64,000 nucleotides of DNA from Pyronema omphalodes (Eukaryota; Ascomycota; Pezizomycetes; Pezizales; Pyronemataceae): the NCBI GenBank assembly GCA_024516155.1, contig JAJJXM010000066.1, positions 1 through 64,000 on the forward strand. Direction: 5' to 3'. Positions 30,971 through 43,700 of this stretch are shown here, one piece after another (the first letter of the stretch is position 1; each line of letters opens with the position of its first letter). Both the position numbers and the translations under genes were made by a program. The notes under the pieces are model-generated. The model did no database searches. It was not told where the DNA came from and saw only the letters and a list, made by a program, of their open reading frames with translations.

Positions 30971-31310
30971 CTTTGCTTTGGTTTCGTTTTTGCTTTGTGG
31001 AGGAAATAAAGGCGGAAAAATGGTTAAAAATGGGAGGGGAAGTGTGGAGGAAATGGGGGATCGACCCGGCGAGGTGGCCTCCGAGCGCACAGGGCTCCTT
31101 GGATCTGACGACGCTACATGAAAAACTGCACGACGAGACTTGGGAGACTACACTCCCACCCACATTGACAACACTGGGGCTTACCCAGTGGGGACCTGGC
31201 ATCACCCCCAGGTTCTTAACATTGTATTTAATTTGTAGATTCCGCCATAACCTTACGGTTGGATTCGTGTATGAATAAATAAAAATAATAAAAAATAACG
31301 AGGTCACTGG

Positions 31311-33268
31311 TCTCGGGCAGCCGAGTTGGCGGAGGCTTTGCAGCAATCTGTCGGCAGAGACATTGCCGAACGCTCCACGGACGTCTAGAAAGAGCGCAGT
31401 TGTTACCATGCCATTAATTTTTCCCATCTCTGAGTCGTGTACTAATGCCATCGCTGCGTCCACCGCGGATCGCCGAGGGCGTCCTCCGATTTGGTCCCTG
31501 TGCAACAGACCATGGGTGTCTGCCATGACCCCCAAGCGTGTTGCCATCAGCTTCTCGAGGACTTTACCTAGGCAATTTAGGAGGGCGATCAGTCTGTACG
31601 CCTTCGGGTTACTGTAGTTGGGTTTATTGGGCTTTGGGATGATGACCGTTGTGGCTTGTCGCGAACAGCGCGTGTGGTATCCTGTCGTCCCCAGTGTGGC
31701 GTAGAGCGTGTTGATCTGGTCGGGATAGCTAGGTATACTTGCCTCAGGCAGGTGAACGTAATTCCATCAGGCCCGGGTGCCTTCTTTGGCGAGGAGGTGA
31801 AGATGGCGGTGTTGATTTCAGTCGGTGCGAAGGTGTTCCATTGCAGTTCTCGGCGGGGCTTGAGGGAGGACGGGGGGGGGGGGGGGGGGGCGGAGGTGGT
31901 GGAGGGAACAGTTTCTGGAAGGCTTCGATTTTGGTTTCGAACGAGCAACATTCTGTTTCCTGTCCGTGTATTGTCGCCCGGAGGTTGGGGGTTAGCTGGG
32001 CCCGACGAGAGTTTGTGTACCTGAACGCTTGCCACACGTCTGGTCCTTCCGCTTGAGCCGAGTATTCCTTCCATTTTTCGTCCTTCGCATGTCGTATTGT
32101 GCGATGATAGGCAGTGTGTTCTTCGAACGTCCGTTCCTAGTTCCCTGACAGTCTGGTCCTTCCACTTGGGCCAGGTATTCCTTCCATTTTGCGTCCTTTG
32201 CATGTCGTACTGTGCGATGATAGGCATTTCGTAGTTGCTTGTACGCTGTGTGGTAGTCGTCGGTTCTGGTGCGCTTCCAGTGACGGCGAGCCAGGGTCAT
32301 TTGTTTTCGGGCGGCTGCTACCTCCGGGGTCCACCATCTCTTTGATCGAGGGGTCACCTGTAGGACGGGGGTGGAGGTTTTGGCCGCATGTACTATGTTG
32401 TCCCTGAGGGTGTTGGCCCACTGGTCGAGGTTTTCTGGGGTGGGGTTGGCGTGGTATTGAGCCCAGAGCTCTGTGGCTTCGTCGCAGGAGGCGCGGAGGG
32501 TGGTCGCAAGAGGTCCCAGTTGGTTTTCTTCCAGTTCAGTCGCTGCGTTGGGAGGGTGGCTTCTGAGTCCGGGTGTATTGTTTTCACTTCGCAGCGGAGC
32601 ACTTCGTGGTCGGATCCCGTTGCGATATCGTCGTCAACCGCCCAGTTAACGACTTCTTCCGCCATGTGGGGCGACGACAGTGTTAAGTCGAGCACGGAAG
32701 AGCTTCGTCCTTGGTTGTAGAAGTGGGTAGGAATGTCCGGGATTGAGATTAGGGCCCAGTTCTGCTGTTCTATTAGGTCCACGAGCTCGGAGGCTCGCTT
32801 TGGGGAACGTCTTGTGGAGTTCCACAGGGCATGGTGAGCGTTGAGATCACCGGTGATTATGCACCTGCGGGGGAGGGTGAGAGGTGTAAGGGCGTGGGGG
32901 AGGGTGTATAGATGGGTATCAGGGTGTCGTTCATTATAGATATTTAACAAAAAGAAAGCGGGGATAAGGTCTGTGCCCACCTCGAGGACTTGCAGATCAG
33001 GGTCGGCGCATACGTCGGTGCGCTGGGATACCCGGAGGTATGGGTTGGTTTCAGTCACGTAGGCTGCTGTCCTGTTGGTGTCACTTCCTCCCCGCGGTGG
33101 TAATACCAGCGTGAAAGAGGGGTGAGTTATGGCGTATGTAGGGTCAGTAATATTTATTTCTTGTAGCAGAATAATGTCTGCTGAGTCACAGGCGCTGTTG
33201 AAAAGCGCGTCAAGTGCCGTTCGCTGGCAGTTCATGTTGTGAGAGATGATCCGGACGGTTTCTGCCAA
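31311..33268 (-). pseudogene. LINE-D ORF2: endonuclease and RT first half, broken
   Basis: From 33268 down: endonuclease (SHNMN, LQEI, NIYNERHP, GDLNAHH, TGSDHEVL), then RT fingers and palm (KAPGPDGITF, FLDVRGAFGNVS). In this copy the palm motif has FG where relatives have FD, and ORF2 would start ATG TAG, so it is dead. A frame change occurs near 32490. An imperfect 75-bp duplication with an LTR scrap sits at 32039-32225. The linker has a long C-run on the minus strand (about 31873-31890). Confidence 0.87.
32112..32150 (+). repeat. 39-bp terminal scrap of a Gyp-A LTR inside LINE-D
   Basis: Reads CAGTGTGTTCTTCGAACG ... TTCCCTGACA, matching the last ~39 bp of Gyp-A LTRs. It is flanked by two imperfect copies of a 75-bp LINE-D segment starting GTCTGGTCCTTCC (32039 and 32151). 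Probably the product of recombination between two LINE copies or repair at an LTR. Confidence 0.75.
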
Positions 33269-34585
33269 TGCATTGTAATTCTACATGGGCGACCATCTCG
33301 GTGTCTTTGTCGCGGGTGTTTGTGGTGGCAGGAGCGGTTTGCTGTGAGGCTGCCCAGGCTTCGCGAAGGATGCGGACTCGGGTTGGGCATTGTTTGCTGA
33401 ATCCGGGGTGGTCGTGCGCATCGAGGCCTTCGTCTACGCAGTTCTTACACTGATATTGGGTGTGTTCGCAGCTTTTACCTTTTTTCTGGGGGCATTCAGT
33501 GCATGTGTGGGCGTCCGTGGGGTGGTCCTGGCCGCAGAGGGCGCATACTGGTCCTCGATCTCCTCTGCAGTTGGAGTGGTGGTGGCCGAAGAGCAGGCAC
33601 CGCCAACACTGGTCGGTCTTTCTCGCGGAGTGGAATTCGGTGATTCTTCGGGGTTCAAAGAGTACTATGACCTTTCTGCGCTTCAGAAGTGCCAGGTCTT
33701 CGGGTGTTTTCACTGCGATTACCACACTCGATGCGCTCTTACCTGAACGTTTCTCCGGACTGGTCATGTACCGGGAAGGTTGCATTGGGGTCACAGGGCT
33801 GTTGTTGCGTTCGATCTCTTCCTGGAGGAGGCGCATGCCCTCAGGGGTGTCGGGGTATAGATCTGTGGGGATGCCGTGAACGGCGAGTTTGTACCAACGC
33901 TCGTTCAGGCGGGGTTCGGATAGGGAGGTGTGGACTGTCTGTGTGGCTGTCTGTATCGTGACTAAGTTCTCCATCAGCTCTGCCTCAGTTGTGTTGTCCG
34001 ACATGGTTAGCATAAGGTTCCCGGTCGAAGTTTGTCTTATCGTAGTTACCCCCATGTGGGGAGGAGCCTGGGACTTAGCCAACGCGGTGTTGATGGCCAT
34101 TCCTACATTAACCCTGGTGTTCACGTTCAGTTCAGAGGGGTTGGTGCACGGTACGATGATGGACTAGGGGCGCGGTCGGGGTAGTCGTGGGGTTGGGCGT
34201 GTAGTCGGGGTGTGCCGAGGGGCGTGGTCGGAGGAGAGGAGGTCGTTTGCTGCGTTTCCGCTGGTCCAGAGTGCTGCTGGTTTGTTCGTTGCTGGTGGGT
34301 TCTGTCGGCGGGGGGTGGTGGTGGTCGGTAGGGGGATATTATGGTGTCGGAGGGTGGCTTCCAGCATTCGGCAGCGCTCCTTCAACTGCTGGAGTTCGTC
34401 GGGAGGTTGGGTGGCAGTGGTTGTCGGTCCGGGGTGGGGTTGTTGCTGGGGTTGTTGCGGTGAAGGTTGGTTTGGGTTTGGTGATTTTGTCGATTCGTCT
34501 GTTGATGGTGTCGATGGATTGTACTATAGGGCGAAGGGCGTCGTTGGTGGTTTTCGAGATCATGGTGGCGATGGTGGCGAGGAAT
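33210..34585 (-). pseudogene. LINE-D ORF1, C-terminal two thirds
   Basis: Colinear with LINE-B2 ORF1: ISKTTNDALRPIVQSIDTINRRIDKITKP, then WYKLAVHGIPT and the Cys/His region CWRCLLFGHHHSNC, CALCGQDHPTDAHTC. The usual TAG stop overlapping the ORF2 start has changed (CATGTAGAA), so the frame runs on to 33210 while ORF2 gains a stop at codon 2. A frame break lies near 34150. It continues N-terminally at 44340-44594 beyond Hal-4. Confidence 0.85.
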
Positions 34586-34799
34586 TCGTCGCTTGGCTAG
34601 GCTTCGCATACGGCAACGGCGACACCCCCCCTGCATTCTCAACAACGAGCACCGAAACCCCCGGTTTTCTCATCGGATTCGGATTCGCAGCACTCTGTTA
34701 CGTTATTCTCTGAATCTCCAGGGAATTCTACGTTGTTTTTGTTGACTTTTGTCGCAAAATCAGAGTTTTCACGAGTTTTGGCTTACCCCACCTCACGAA

Positions 34800-37700
34800 A
34801 TGTCGCCAAAACAACGACAGAACAACGCCCGACGATCGAAACGGTCCGAAAACGCGTACAATGTTCTAGCCGACCCTCCTCATGATGGACCCAACCCTAT
34901 TTTTGATGGAGGAGATGGAATAGTTGATGAAGTTGATGGAAACTTCGCTGGAAAACCCTTCCAGAGCGTGGTCTTGGCAGGATCACCAGTTCCTTCGGCT
35001 TCAACACACCAGCTACAAGCGACAACTGAACACAGCCGGTTCAGTATCTACCGCCGCTTGTGTGTTTCCGCGATTAATGAGGCAGTTGCAGCTGATGACA
35101 CCTATGCCACCCTGGATCAGCTGTTCCATGACAACTACGCCGAACTCAATGGAGCCAGCTTCCTGGGGATACAACAGATCCACCGGGACACACAACGACG
35201 CTTCAATACACTCGAGGAATCCATGCGCAACAACAACGATGCGATACACGGCAGATTCGACGTCATGATGACGAAATTCAACGATCTGCTCTTCGAAAAC
35301 GCGACGCTGCGCACAGCATACAACTTGTCACGAACCGCTAGGGATATGCTTCTGGGAGGGATTGTAACCACAGCTGGGCTGTGGTTCGTGGGTGTGACGC
35401 TGGGGATGGCGTACGTCACCGTTAGGGTTTAAGCGAAGAGGTGGAGCTAGGGCTAGGCGAGAGGAGTTAGGGTTAAGCGAGGGACAAGGGGGAAGTGCGG
35501 GGTGGAACGAGGAGGGTTTCCACGAGGTTTGGAATATGTTTTGCTTATGTTTTGTATTATGTTTTAGTTGTGTTTTGTATTATGTTTTGGTTTATGTTTG
35601 TATTGTGTTTTAGTTAGGTTTTGGGAGTCACGGTGGAGCGAAGGGTGTCTCATGATGGATGGAATATCTGCGGGTCAGATAAGTTGGGAAATCACATGAG
35701 CACAGGGACAAAGGTATATAAGGGGACATTTGTATTTCATTAGTCTAGTACGCAATCAACTATCTATTTACACAAATCCTATCTACACACTGCAGTTCTA
35801 TCATCTAAACCGTGACCACAAACCCAGCCCATCCCAACATACTCACCCATCCGAATACCTACCTATTCCCCCACCCAGATCCCCATCCGACGATCCTATC
35901 AGAGGCAACGCTGCAGGGACATCCTGTGTACGAGGTAAGTACTGCCTGAGCCCGTGACTAACTCACCTAGAAGTCCAGAGCCGAACCCGATTGCATAGCA
36001 ATCCGACGGTTGTATCGCCTGTCGGCCGTGTGTAGCCGGATTTTGACATTTGATTGCGTCCTCCGAACGACACCCGATACAACTAAGGAAGCACGAAGGG
36101 CTTCAACCACAACTAAGGAAAAAATAAGAAACAACCAATACCGTGGATCCGTTCCGATTGCAGGAGCTGAGCGAGGTTATCGAAAGGGAAGCCACCGGTC
36201 CAGCGAGCCCAGTAACCCCCGAACACCGATCCCGCCCACAGACTCCGGATTCACCGGGACCAGCGCAGATTCCCGAGGACATAGCCTCCATAATGGCCTC
36301 TCAACAGGGAACGAGCGGTATGACGCCACCCTCGGTCGTGATGACCCAGGAGCAGCTCCAACAACTGTTCCAACAACTCACATATCGACCCTCTCCGACC
36401 AGTAATCCCAAGGTCGAGGATCCCGAACTCTATCACGGCGAGAGGACGAAGCTTCGGGCTTTCCTAACTCAGTGCGAGCTGAAGTTCAACTGTGAACCGA
36501 ACAGGTTCGACAGTGATATTAAAAAGGTTAATTACGCCAGTTCGCGGTGCCGGGGAAATGCGTGGTCATGGATTGAACCCTCCATCGAGAGAGGGAGGAG
36601 CACGTACACCACCTGGGAGGCATTCAAGACTGCCGTCTCGAGAGCATTTGGAGAGGCAGATTCCAGGGAAGTAGCGAGGAGGAAATTCAAAAATGTCCGT
36701 CAGGGAAATCGGTCCGCCGCAGCGTATTGGGCCGAGTTCCAGAGAATCATCGCGGACCTGCGTTACAACGACGAAATCTACATTGATCAGTTCAGCGATG
36801 GACTTCATGTGGACGTACAAAGGCAACTCGCCATCCTCGAGACCCGTCCGACGAAGATAATCGATTTCGCAAACAAAGCAATTGCATTGGACAACCGGCT
36901 GTTCAATTTCCGGACCCTGCGAAACCGATTCGAACCTCAGTACCAGAATTTCCATCCGAGGAACGGCCACCAGGGATCGACCTTCTCGGAACCCGAGCCG
37001 ATGGAACTGGATGCCACTCGGAGGGGCAGGCCCAGGGATAGGACCGAGGAAGAGAAACGACGAAAGAACAACGAGTGTTTCAACTGCGGGAAGACGGGCC
37101 ACTATGCCGCCAAATGCCCCCACAAGAAACCAATGGGGGAACGACGAACGTACCGGGCGGCAGAAGCCAACATCGACGAGGAACAAGTCGAAGAAAGAGC
37201 GGGAAAAGAGGATCCCCAGGAGTAAAAAAACAAGGTGGACTTCTGGGGACGAAGAGTTCCGCCGAACCAGACAATCCGGAACCAGCCTACATGATATCGA
37301 GCGTAGGGCCATACCGGCGAGATGAAAAGATCATATTGAAGGTAGTAATAAAAGGAAAAGATAATCGAGAACACACCACGACGGCCATGGTGGACTGTGG
37401 AGCGACGGAGAACTTCATCGATAAGGAATATGCGGAAAAGGTGGGGATTCCGTTGAAAAAGAAGGACGTCCCACGAAGGGTGTTGGCAGTGGACGGACGA
37501 GAGATAGCTAGTGGACCAGTCACCCATGAAGCTATGGTAAAATTACAGATCAACAACCATCAGGAGGATATTCGGCTGCATTGTATCACGATTGGAAACT
37601 CACCTATCATTGTGGGACTTCCATGGCTCCGAACGCACAACCCCAGTATCGACTGGAACGAGGGAAGAGTTACGTTCGACTCGGCGCGTTGCGCTAAGAG

Positions 37701-40700
37701 GTGCCTAGGGACCTCGACGTCACCTCACGCGACCACGGTAACGGAAAACGACGCTATTCAGCAATATCGACTGGACACTGCGCAGGCCGCAGCCAGGGAA
37801 GAAAGAATATGCGAAGCAAGTTGGGAAGAAAGGAAGGAAACCTGGGGAAGTAGAACGAGGAAAAAGGAACAAGAAGCGGCGCCGTGGCGAAGAAGGAACG
37901 GAAAGGACCAGGAAAGAGAGGGGGAAGAGGAGCAACAAGGAAGGGTCCAAGTCGGGGCACAAGATGATCTCCTTCGAAGGGAATTCGAGGAGGACATGGG
38001 GAAGGACGAAGAAGAAGAGGAGCTACAAGGAACCTGGGAAGACGGACAAGGTGATCCTCTTCAAATAAGGGTCGAGAAGGACCAGGAGGAGGAGGAACGA
38101 AAAGAGATCGAAGGTAGCGAACAAAACGATCCTTTTCGAATGCAGACTGAGGAAAAGGACGGGAAAGAGGAGGAATGGAAAGAGTCCCGGGATGCTGCAC
38201 AAAACGATCCTTTTCGAATGCAGCCCGAAGGGAAAGAAGAAAAGGAGGAACGGAAACGGACCCGGGGAACTGCACAGAACGACCCTTTTCGAATGCAGCC
38301 CGAGGAAGGGGAAGAAATAAAAGAGGAACGGAAACGGATCCGGGATGGTGCAGAAAAGGATCCTTTTCGAATGCAGGCCGATGGAAACGAGGAAGATGGG
38401 GAAGATGAGGAGGAATCGGAAGGAAACTTTGACTGGATCGCTTACGCCGCCATGGGATCGCTCCAGGATGAGCGGTATGGCCCCGTTCGGGAACCCGTAT
38501 CCCAGGGTTCAGCCAAACAGCAGGAACCGACCCCGCGTTCGGCTGGTGACATCGTTCCGGTCGAATATCACGACTTCTTGCATGTATTCGATAAGGAAGA
38601 AGTGTCGGGACGACCCCCACACCGCCATCACGACCATCGGATTCCGTTGGTGAAGGGAGGGGTTCCACCATTCGAACCCCTTCGAGCATTGGACGAGGGA
38701 AGGTTGAAAACGTTAAGAGAATACTTGGACACGAGCCTGGAGAAGGGATGGATACGCCGCTCGACATCACCGGCGGGGGCCCCGATTCATTTTGTGAAAA
38801 AGAAGGATGGCACACTAAGACTCTGTGTGGATTATCGGGGGCTTAACGAGATCACAGTGAAAGATAGAACACCTCTCCCGTTGATAGGGGAAGCGTTGGA
38901 TCGACTATCCAACGCAAAGATATACACGAAACTCGACGTACGGGACGCCTATCATAACCTGCGAATCGCAAAGGGGGACGAATGGAAGACCGCTTTTCGG
39001 ACGAAATACGGTCTTTTTGAATATTTGGTCATGCCATTCGGTCTTACCAACGCTCCAGCATCCTTTCAGAGGTGGATGAACGAGGTCCTCAGCGACTATC
39101 TAGACATCTTCTGTCTGGCATACCTCGACGACATCCTCATCTACTCGGATGATCTGCAGCAACACCAACAACATGTGAGAAAGGTTTTGGAACGGGTGGA
39201 TAAGGTAAAGTTGAGGCTCAAGGCCTCAAAATGCGAGTTTCACACCACAGAGACGGAGTACTTGGGATATATCATCTCACCAACGGGGATAAGGATGGAC
39301 CCGGAAAAGGTAAGAGCAGTGGCAGAATGGAGGGAACCGACAAACGTGAAGGGAATCCAGAGTTTCATAGGGTTATAGGAGGTTTATCCGGGATTTTAGC
39401 AAGATTACGGCGCCTCTTACAAAACTGACGAGGAAGGATGTAACATGGAAATGGGACGACGCGGCTAAATCAGCATTCGAACAGCTGAAACGGGCAATGA
39501 TTTCTGAACCTATCCTACGACATTTTGACCCCACAAAACCCTTAACCCTGGAGACAGATGCGTCGGATTACGCCATCGGAGCAGTCTGCTCGCAACCGGA
39601 CGACCAAGGCATCCTGCATCCCTTGGGATACTTCTCACGCAAACTGAAGGACCCGGAATTAAATTACGACATACACGATAAAGAACTCCTCGCCATAGTT
39701 GAAGGCCTAAATAAATGGGGTACCTACTGCAAGAATACTCGACACAAGATTACTATATTGACGGACCATAAAAATTTGGAATATTGGACTACAAAAAAAG
39801 ACCTAAACCTACGGCAGGCGAGGTGGGCGGAAATGTTGGCGAATTACGACTTCGCAATAACGTATCGACCCGGCAAACTGGCGGGAAAGCCCGACATCCT
39901 ATCGAGAGAATCAGGAGATTCTCCTTGGGAAGGGGAGCTGAAACACAGGCAGAACAGGGAACGAGTTCTTTTGCCGCCGCAGACCTTCTGGATCAACTCT
40001 GCCGAGGTCATGGAAATACAGGTCGACGAGGAATTGTTAAAAGAAATCCAACAGAAAACAAGGGAGGATCAGGAGATACAGGAGATATTAAGGAAATTAC
40101 GAACTGGGGAGAAGATAGACCGGAAGGTGGCATTGGGACTTTGCGAAGAACGAGAGGGGCTGTTGCTGTATGAGGGATTAATATGGGTACCAGACGACCA
40201 CGAGTTACGGCTACGGCTCCTACATGACCACCATGATGCACTCGTTGCGGGACACCCAGGGCGGGCGAGGACCTTGGAGCTAATCAGTAGGAATTATTAT
40301 TGGCCTCAGCAACGCCAATATGTCAACCGATACGTAGACCACTGCGATACCTGCAAGAGGATTAAGCCAGTCAGGCACGCTCCTTTCGGGCTCCTGAAGC
40401 CCTTACAGCCACCATCGAGGCCGTGGGATTCAGTGTCCATGGATTTTATCACTGGACTGCCGTCAAGAGGAGGAAACAACGCCCTATGGGTAATTGTGGA
40501 TCGGTTCACGAAGATGGCTCACTTCGTAGCCTGTGCGGATACGATGGGGCCAAAGGAACTGGCGGATGGATTCCTGAGGCATGTGGTCAGGGCCCACGGA
40601 CTTCCTAACGATATCGTCTCCGACCGCGGGTCTCTGTTCACCTCGACGTTTTGGAAGCGAGTGATGGGGGCAATGGGGACGTCAAGGAAGCTCAGCACCG

Positions 40701-43700
40701 CATTCCACCCCGAGACCGACGGACAGACCGAACGCACGAACGCCACCCTCGAACAGTACCTGCGGGCGTACTGCAATTACCAACAGGACGACTGGGAAAA
40801 GCTACTCCCAATGGCGGAGTTTTGCTATAACAACACTCAATCCGAGACAACAAAGGTAACCCCCTTCTTCGCGAATTATGGGTATCATCCGCGGTTCGCA
40901 CCCAGCCTAGGAAAAATAGAAGGAGGATTCCCGGAGGTGGCGGAATACGTCTCAGCCCTCACCAACCTCCACCGGGAACTACAGGCAGAAATCGGATATG
41001 CACAGGCTGCCCAGGCAGAACAGGCAAATCGGAAGAGACACCCGGATCCCGTACTCAGGGAGGGGGATAGGGTGTGGTTGCGGAGGAAAAACGTGAAGAC
41101 AACTCGCCCATCCAGCAAGTTGGATTACAAGCTGATGGGACCATACACCATCCTCGAGCGAGTGGGGACAAGAGCGTATAAATTGGATCTCCCCGCCAGT
41201 GTGAAAATACACCCCGTATTCCACATCTCATTGCTCGAGCTGGCTCAACCCACCCTTACACCGATCCCCGGGCACGTCCAACCTCCTCCCCCACCAATTG
41301 TTATTGAGGACGAAGAAGAATGGGAAGTGGAGGAGATAGTTGATTCCCGCTATCATCGAAACCGACTCCAGTATCGTGTACGTTGGACGGGATTCCCTGA
41401 TCCCGACCGAACTTGGTACCCATCGGAGAACTTCACGAATTCCCCCGACGCTATCCGACGATTCCACACAACCTACCCAAGAAAACCGGCCCCAAGGTTG
41501 TAAAAACCATGGCTAGCCCCATCAACCCCGAGAACGACCAACAATCCGGCGGCTGGTACCGCCAGGATGCCCCATCACCGACAACCACGTATTCCCCACA
41601 CGATGCCCAACACTGGACCTTTTGTTACGACGACTACTGCGCCACACATCGACAATCGAAAGAAAACTACAACTATTTTCCAACCGCTGGGCGGAAAGGA
41701 ACCAACGAATGCAACTGCGGACGGACGCACGATCCCGAGTTAGAGGCTGTGATCAGGAAGAAACATTTGGACGTTCGGAAGGCCTGTCGGGCCTGGCAGC
41801 GAGGGAAGACGGTCTGCTACGACTGTGGGTTTCTGGTTAACATGGACGGCCATGAAGCCAGATGCAGTGCCACAGGGCCTGCCCGCTCCACGACAACTCC
41901 CGCTCCGACACCGGATGAACCGACCCCCGTCCCGGAGAAAGACCAGCAGTACCCCAACGGGGAACAGCCACCAACAGCACCCGAGCTGGCCTCGGAAACC
42001 TCGAGCGAGACTTTGATGGAGAAGAGGTACGTCCCTGTTTACCTCATGTCTCCGAACAGGGACCCCGAACGACTCGCAATAAACCTCTCTTTCTACGGAC
42101 TACCCACTGGAAAGGAAGAGGTGCCACCGCCGACCCACACCCCACCGCCATTCGAGGGGTCCTCGTTGCCGGAGCACTCCAGCACTGGTTTCGGAGGAGA
42201 CTCTCCCCGCCCCCAACGACTATCCGGCAAATGCCGCCGCCAGAACCGCAATCGCCGTCGGAAGCGACAACCCCGAACTCGTCCCCATGGGGAACCTCAG
42301 ACAAGCCTCGTCGGAGTCTCGGCCTGGAGGGGGGAGCTACTGTCACGAACCGCTAGGGATATGCTTCTGGGAGGGATTGTAACCACAGCTGGGCTGTGGT
42401 TCGTGGGTGTGACGCTGGGGATGGCGTACGTCACCGTTAGGGTTTAAGCGAAGAGGTGGAGCTAGGGCTAGGCGAGAGGAGTTAGGGTTAAGCAAGGGAC
42501 AAGGGGGAAGTGCGGGGTGGAACGAGGAGGGTTTCCACGAGGTTTGGAATATGTTTTGCTTATGTTTTGTATTATGTTTTAGTTGTGTTTTGTATTATGT
42601 TTTGGTTTATGTTTGTATTGTGTTTTAGTTAGGTTTTGGGAGTCACGGTGGAGCGAAGGGTGTCTCATGATGGATGGAATATCTGCGGGTCAGATAAGTT
42701 GGGAAATCACATGAGCACAGGGACAAAGGTATATAAGGGGACATTTGTATTTCATTAGTCTAGTACGCAATCAACTATCTATTTACACAAATCCTATCTA
42801 CACACTGCAGTTCTATCATCTAAACCGTGACCACAAACCCAGCCCATCCCAACATACTCACCCATCCGAATACCTACCTATTCCCCCACCCAGATCCCCA
42901 TCCGACGATCCTATCAGAGGCAACGCTGCAGGGACATCCTGTGTACGAGGTAAGTACTGCCTGAGCCCGTGACTAACTCACCTGGAAGTCCAGAGCCGAA
43001 CCCGATTGCATAGCAATCCGACGGTTGTATCGCCTGTCGGCCGTGTGTAGCCGGATTTTGACACAACTCTACACAGGCAGAAACAGCAGCTCTCAAGGCT
43101 GCTGTGGACGCCCTGACGAAGAAAATCGACGAACAGCAACAAGTCATTTCGGCGCCCCCCTCACCGAACCTCACGGCCTCTTCCTCAGCGATGGAAGAGA
43201 TGACTATGCAACTGTCCGTCGTCCAACATGACATTCAGGATGTCCTGGACGCTGTCCGCAACCCTCCTGGCAAGAGAAAGCGAAGGGGAAGCGACCAGAA
43301 CACCGAACCCACCTCACCAACGACCAGAGCACCGGTCAACCACAAACCGAGAGCTGCATCACCGGTGCGAAGCCTGATGCACTCGAAACATGCGACTACC
43401 ACCGCCCAGGACAAGCTTGATGCCCTCAAGCCTATGTCCCCCCTACCTCTCCTCGCGATCACGTCAACCGATGCGACACCGGAACCTCACCCTGACAGTT
43501 CATCTGCTCAGGACACACCTCTACCCGACGCCCCAAGCACTGCCCCTGCTGAGACGAACGGATGGAAGACTGTGGAGGCGAAGGCTACGCAGAAGAAGAA
43601 GATGAAAGCGCAGGAGACGAGACCTACGGCAGCGACACCCAGCAAGACCCCTACAACGAAGACTGGTGGCAGGGGAAAGAATACCCACCAACCCAGACAG

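Larger units (their letters stand above)
16731..31297 (+). mobile_element. Hal-3: ORF1-only LINE-like element, outer span
   Basis: TSD ACGAGGTCACTGG at 16718-16730 and 31298-31310. Own sequence: 16731-17193, 24200-25181 and 30777-31297, 1,966 bp, lacking the first ~15 bp of the 5' module. It is interrupted by LINE-C1 and Cop-1. The tail is a diverged LINE-C type: the hairpin has one weakened outer pair and the repeat tail is irregular (ATAAATAAAAATAATA). Confidence 0.92.
35326..43063 (+). mobile_element. Gyp-B: Ty3/gypsy chromovirus with a third ORF, 7,738 bp
   Basis: Two 723-bp LTRs differing at two visible bases, 5-bp TSD CAACT (35321-35325 and 43064-43068). Order: gag, protease, RT, RNase H, integrase, chromodomain, then an additional ORF. 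Purine tract GGAGGGGGGAG precedes the 3' LTR. A small deletion near 39375 breaks pol. Recent insertion by LTR similarity. Confidence 0.96.

Noticed and set aside
31861..31900. A G-quadruplex or regulatory G-run in LINE-D
   Set aside because: It is a single long G-run in the proline-linker of ORF2, seen as a GCC/C-rich linker in LINE-B; one run is not enough to argue for a quadruplex.
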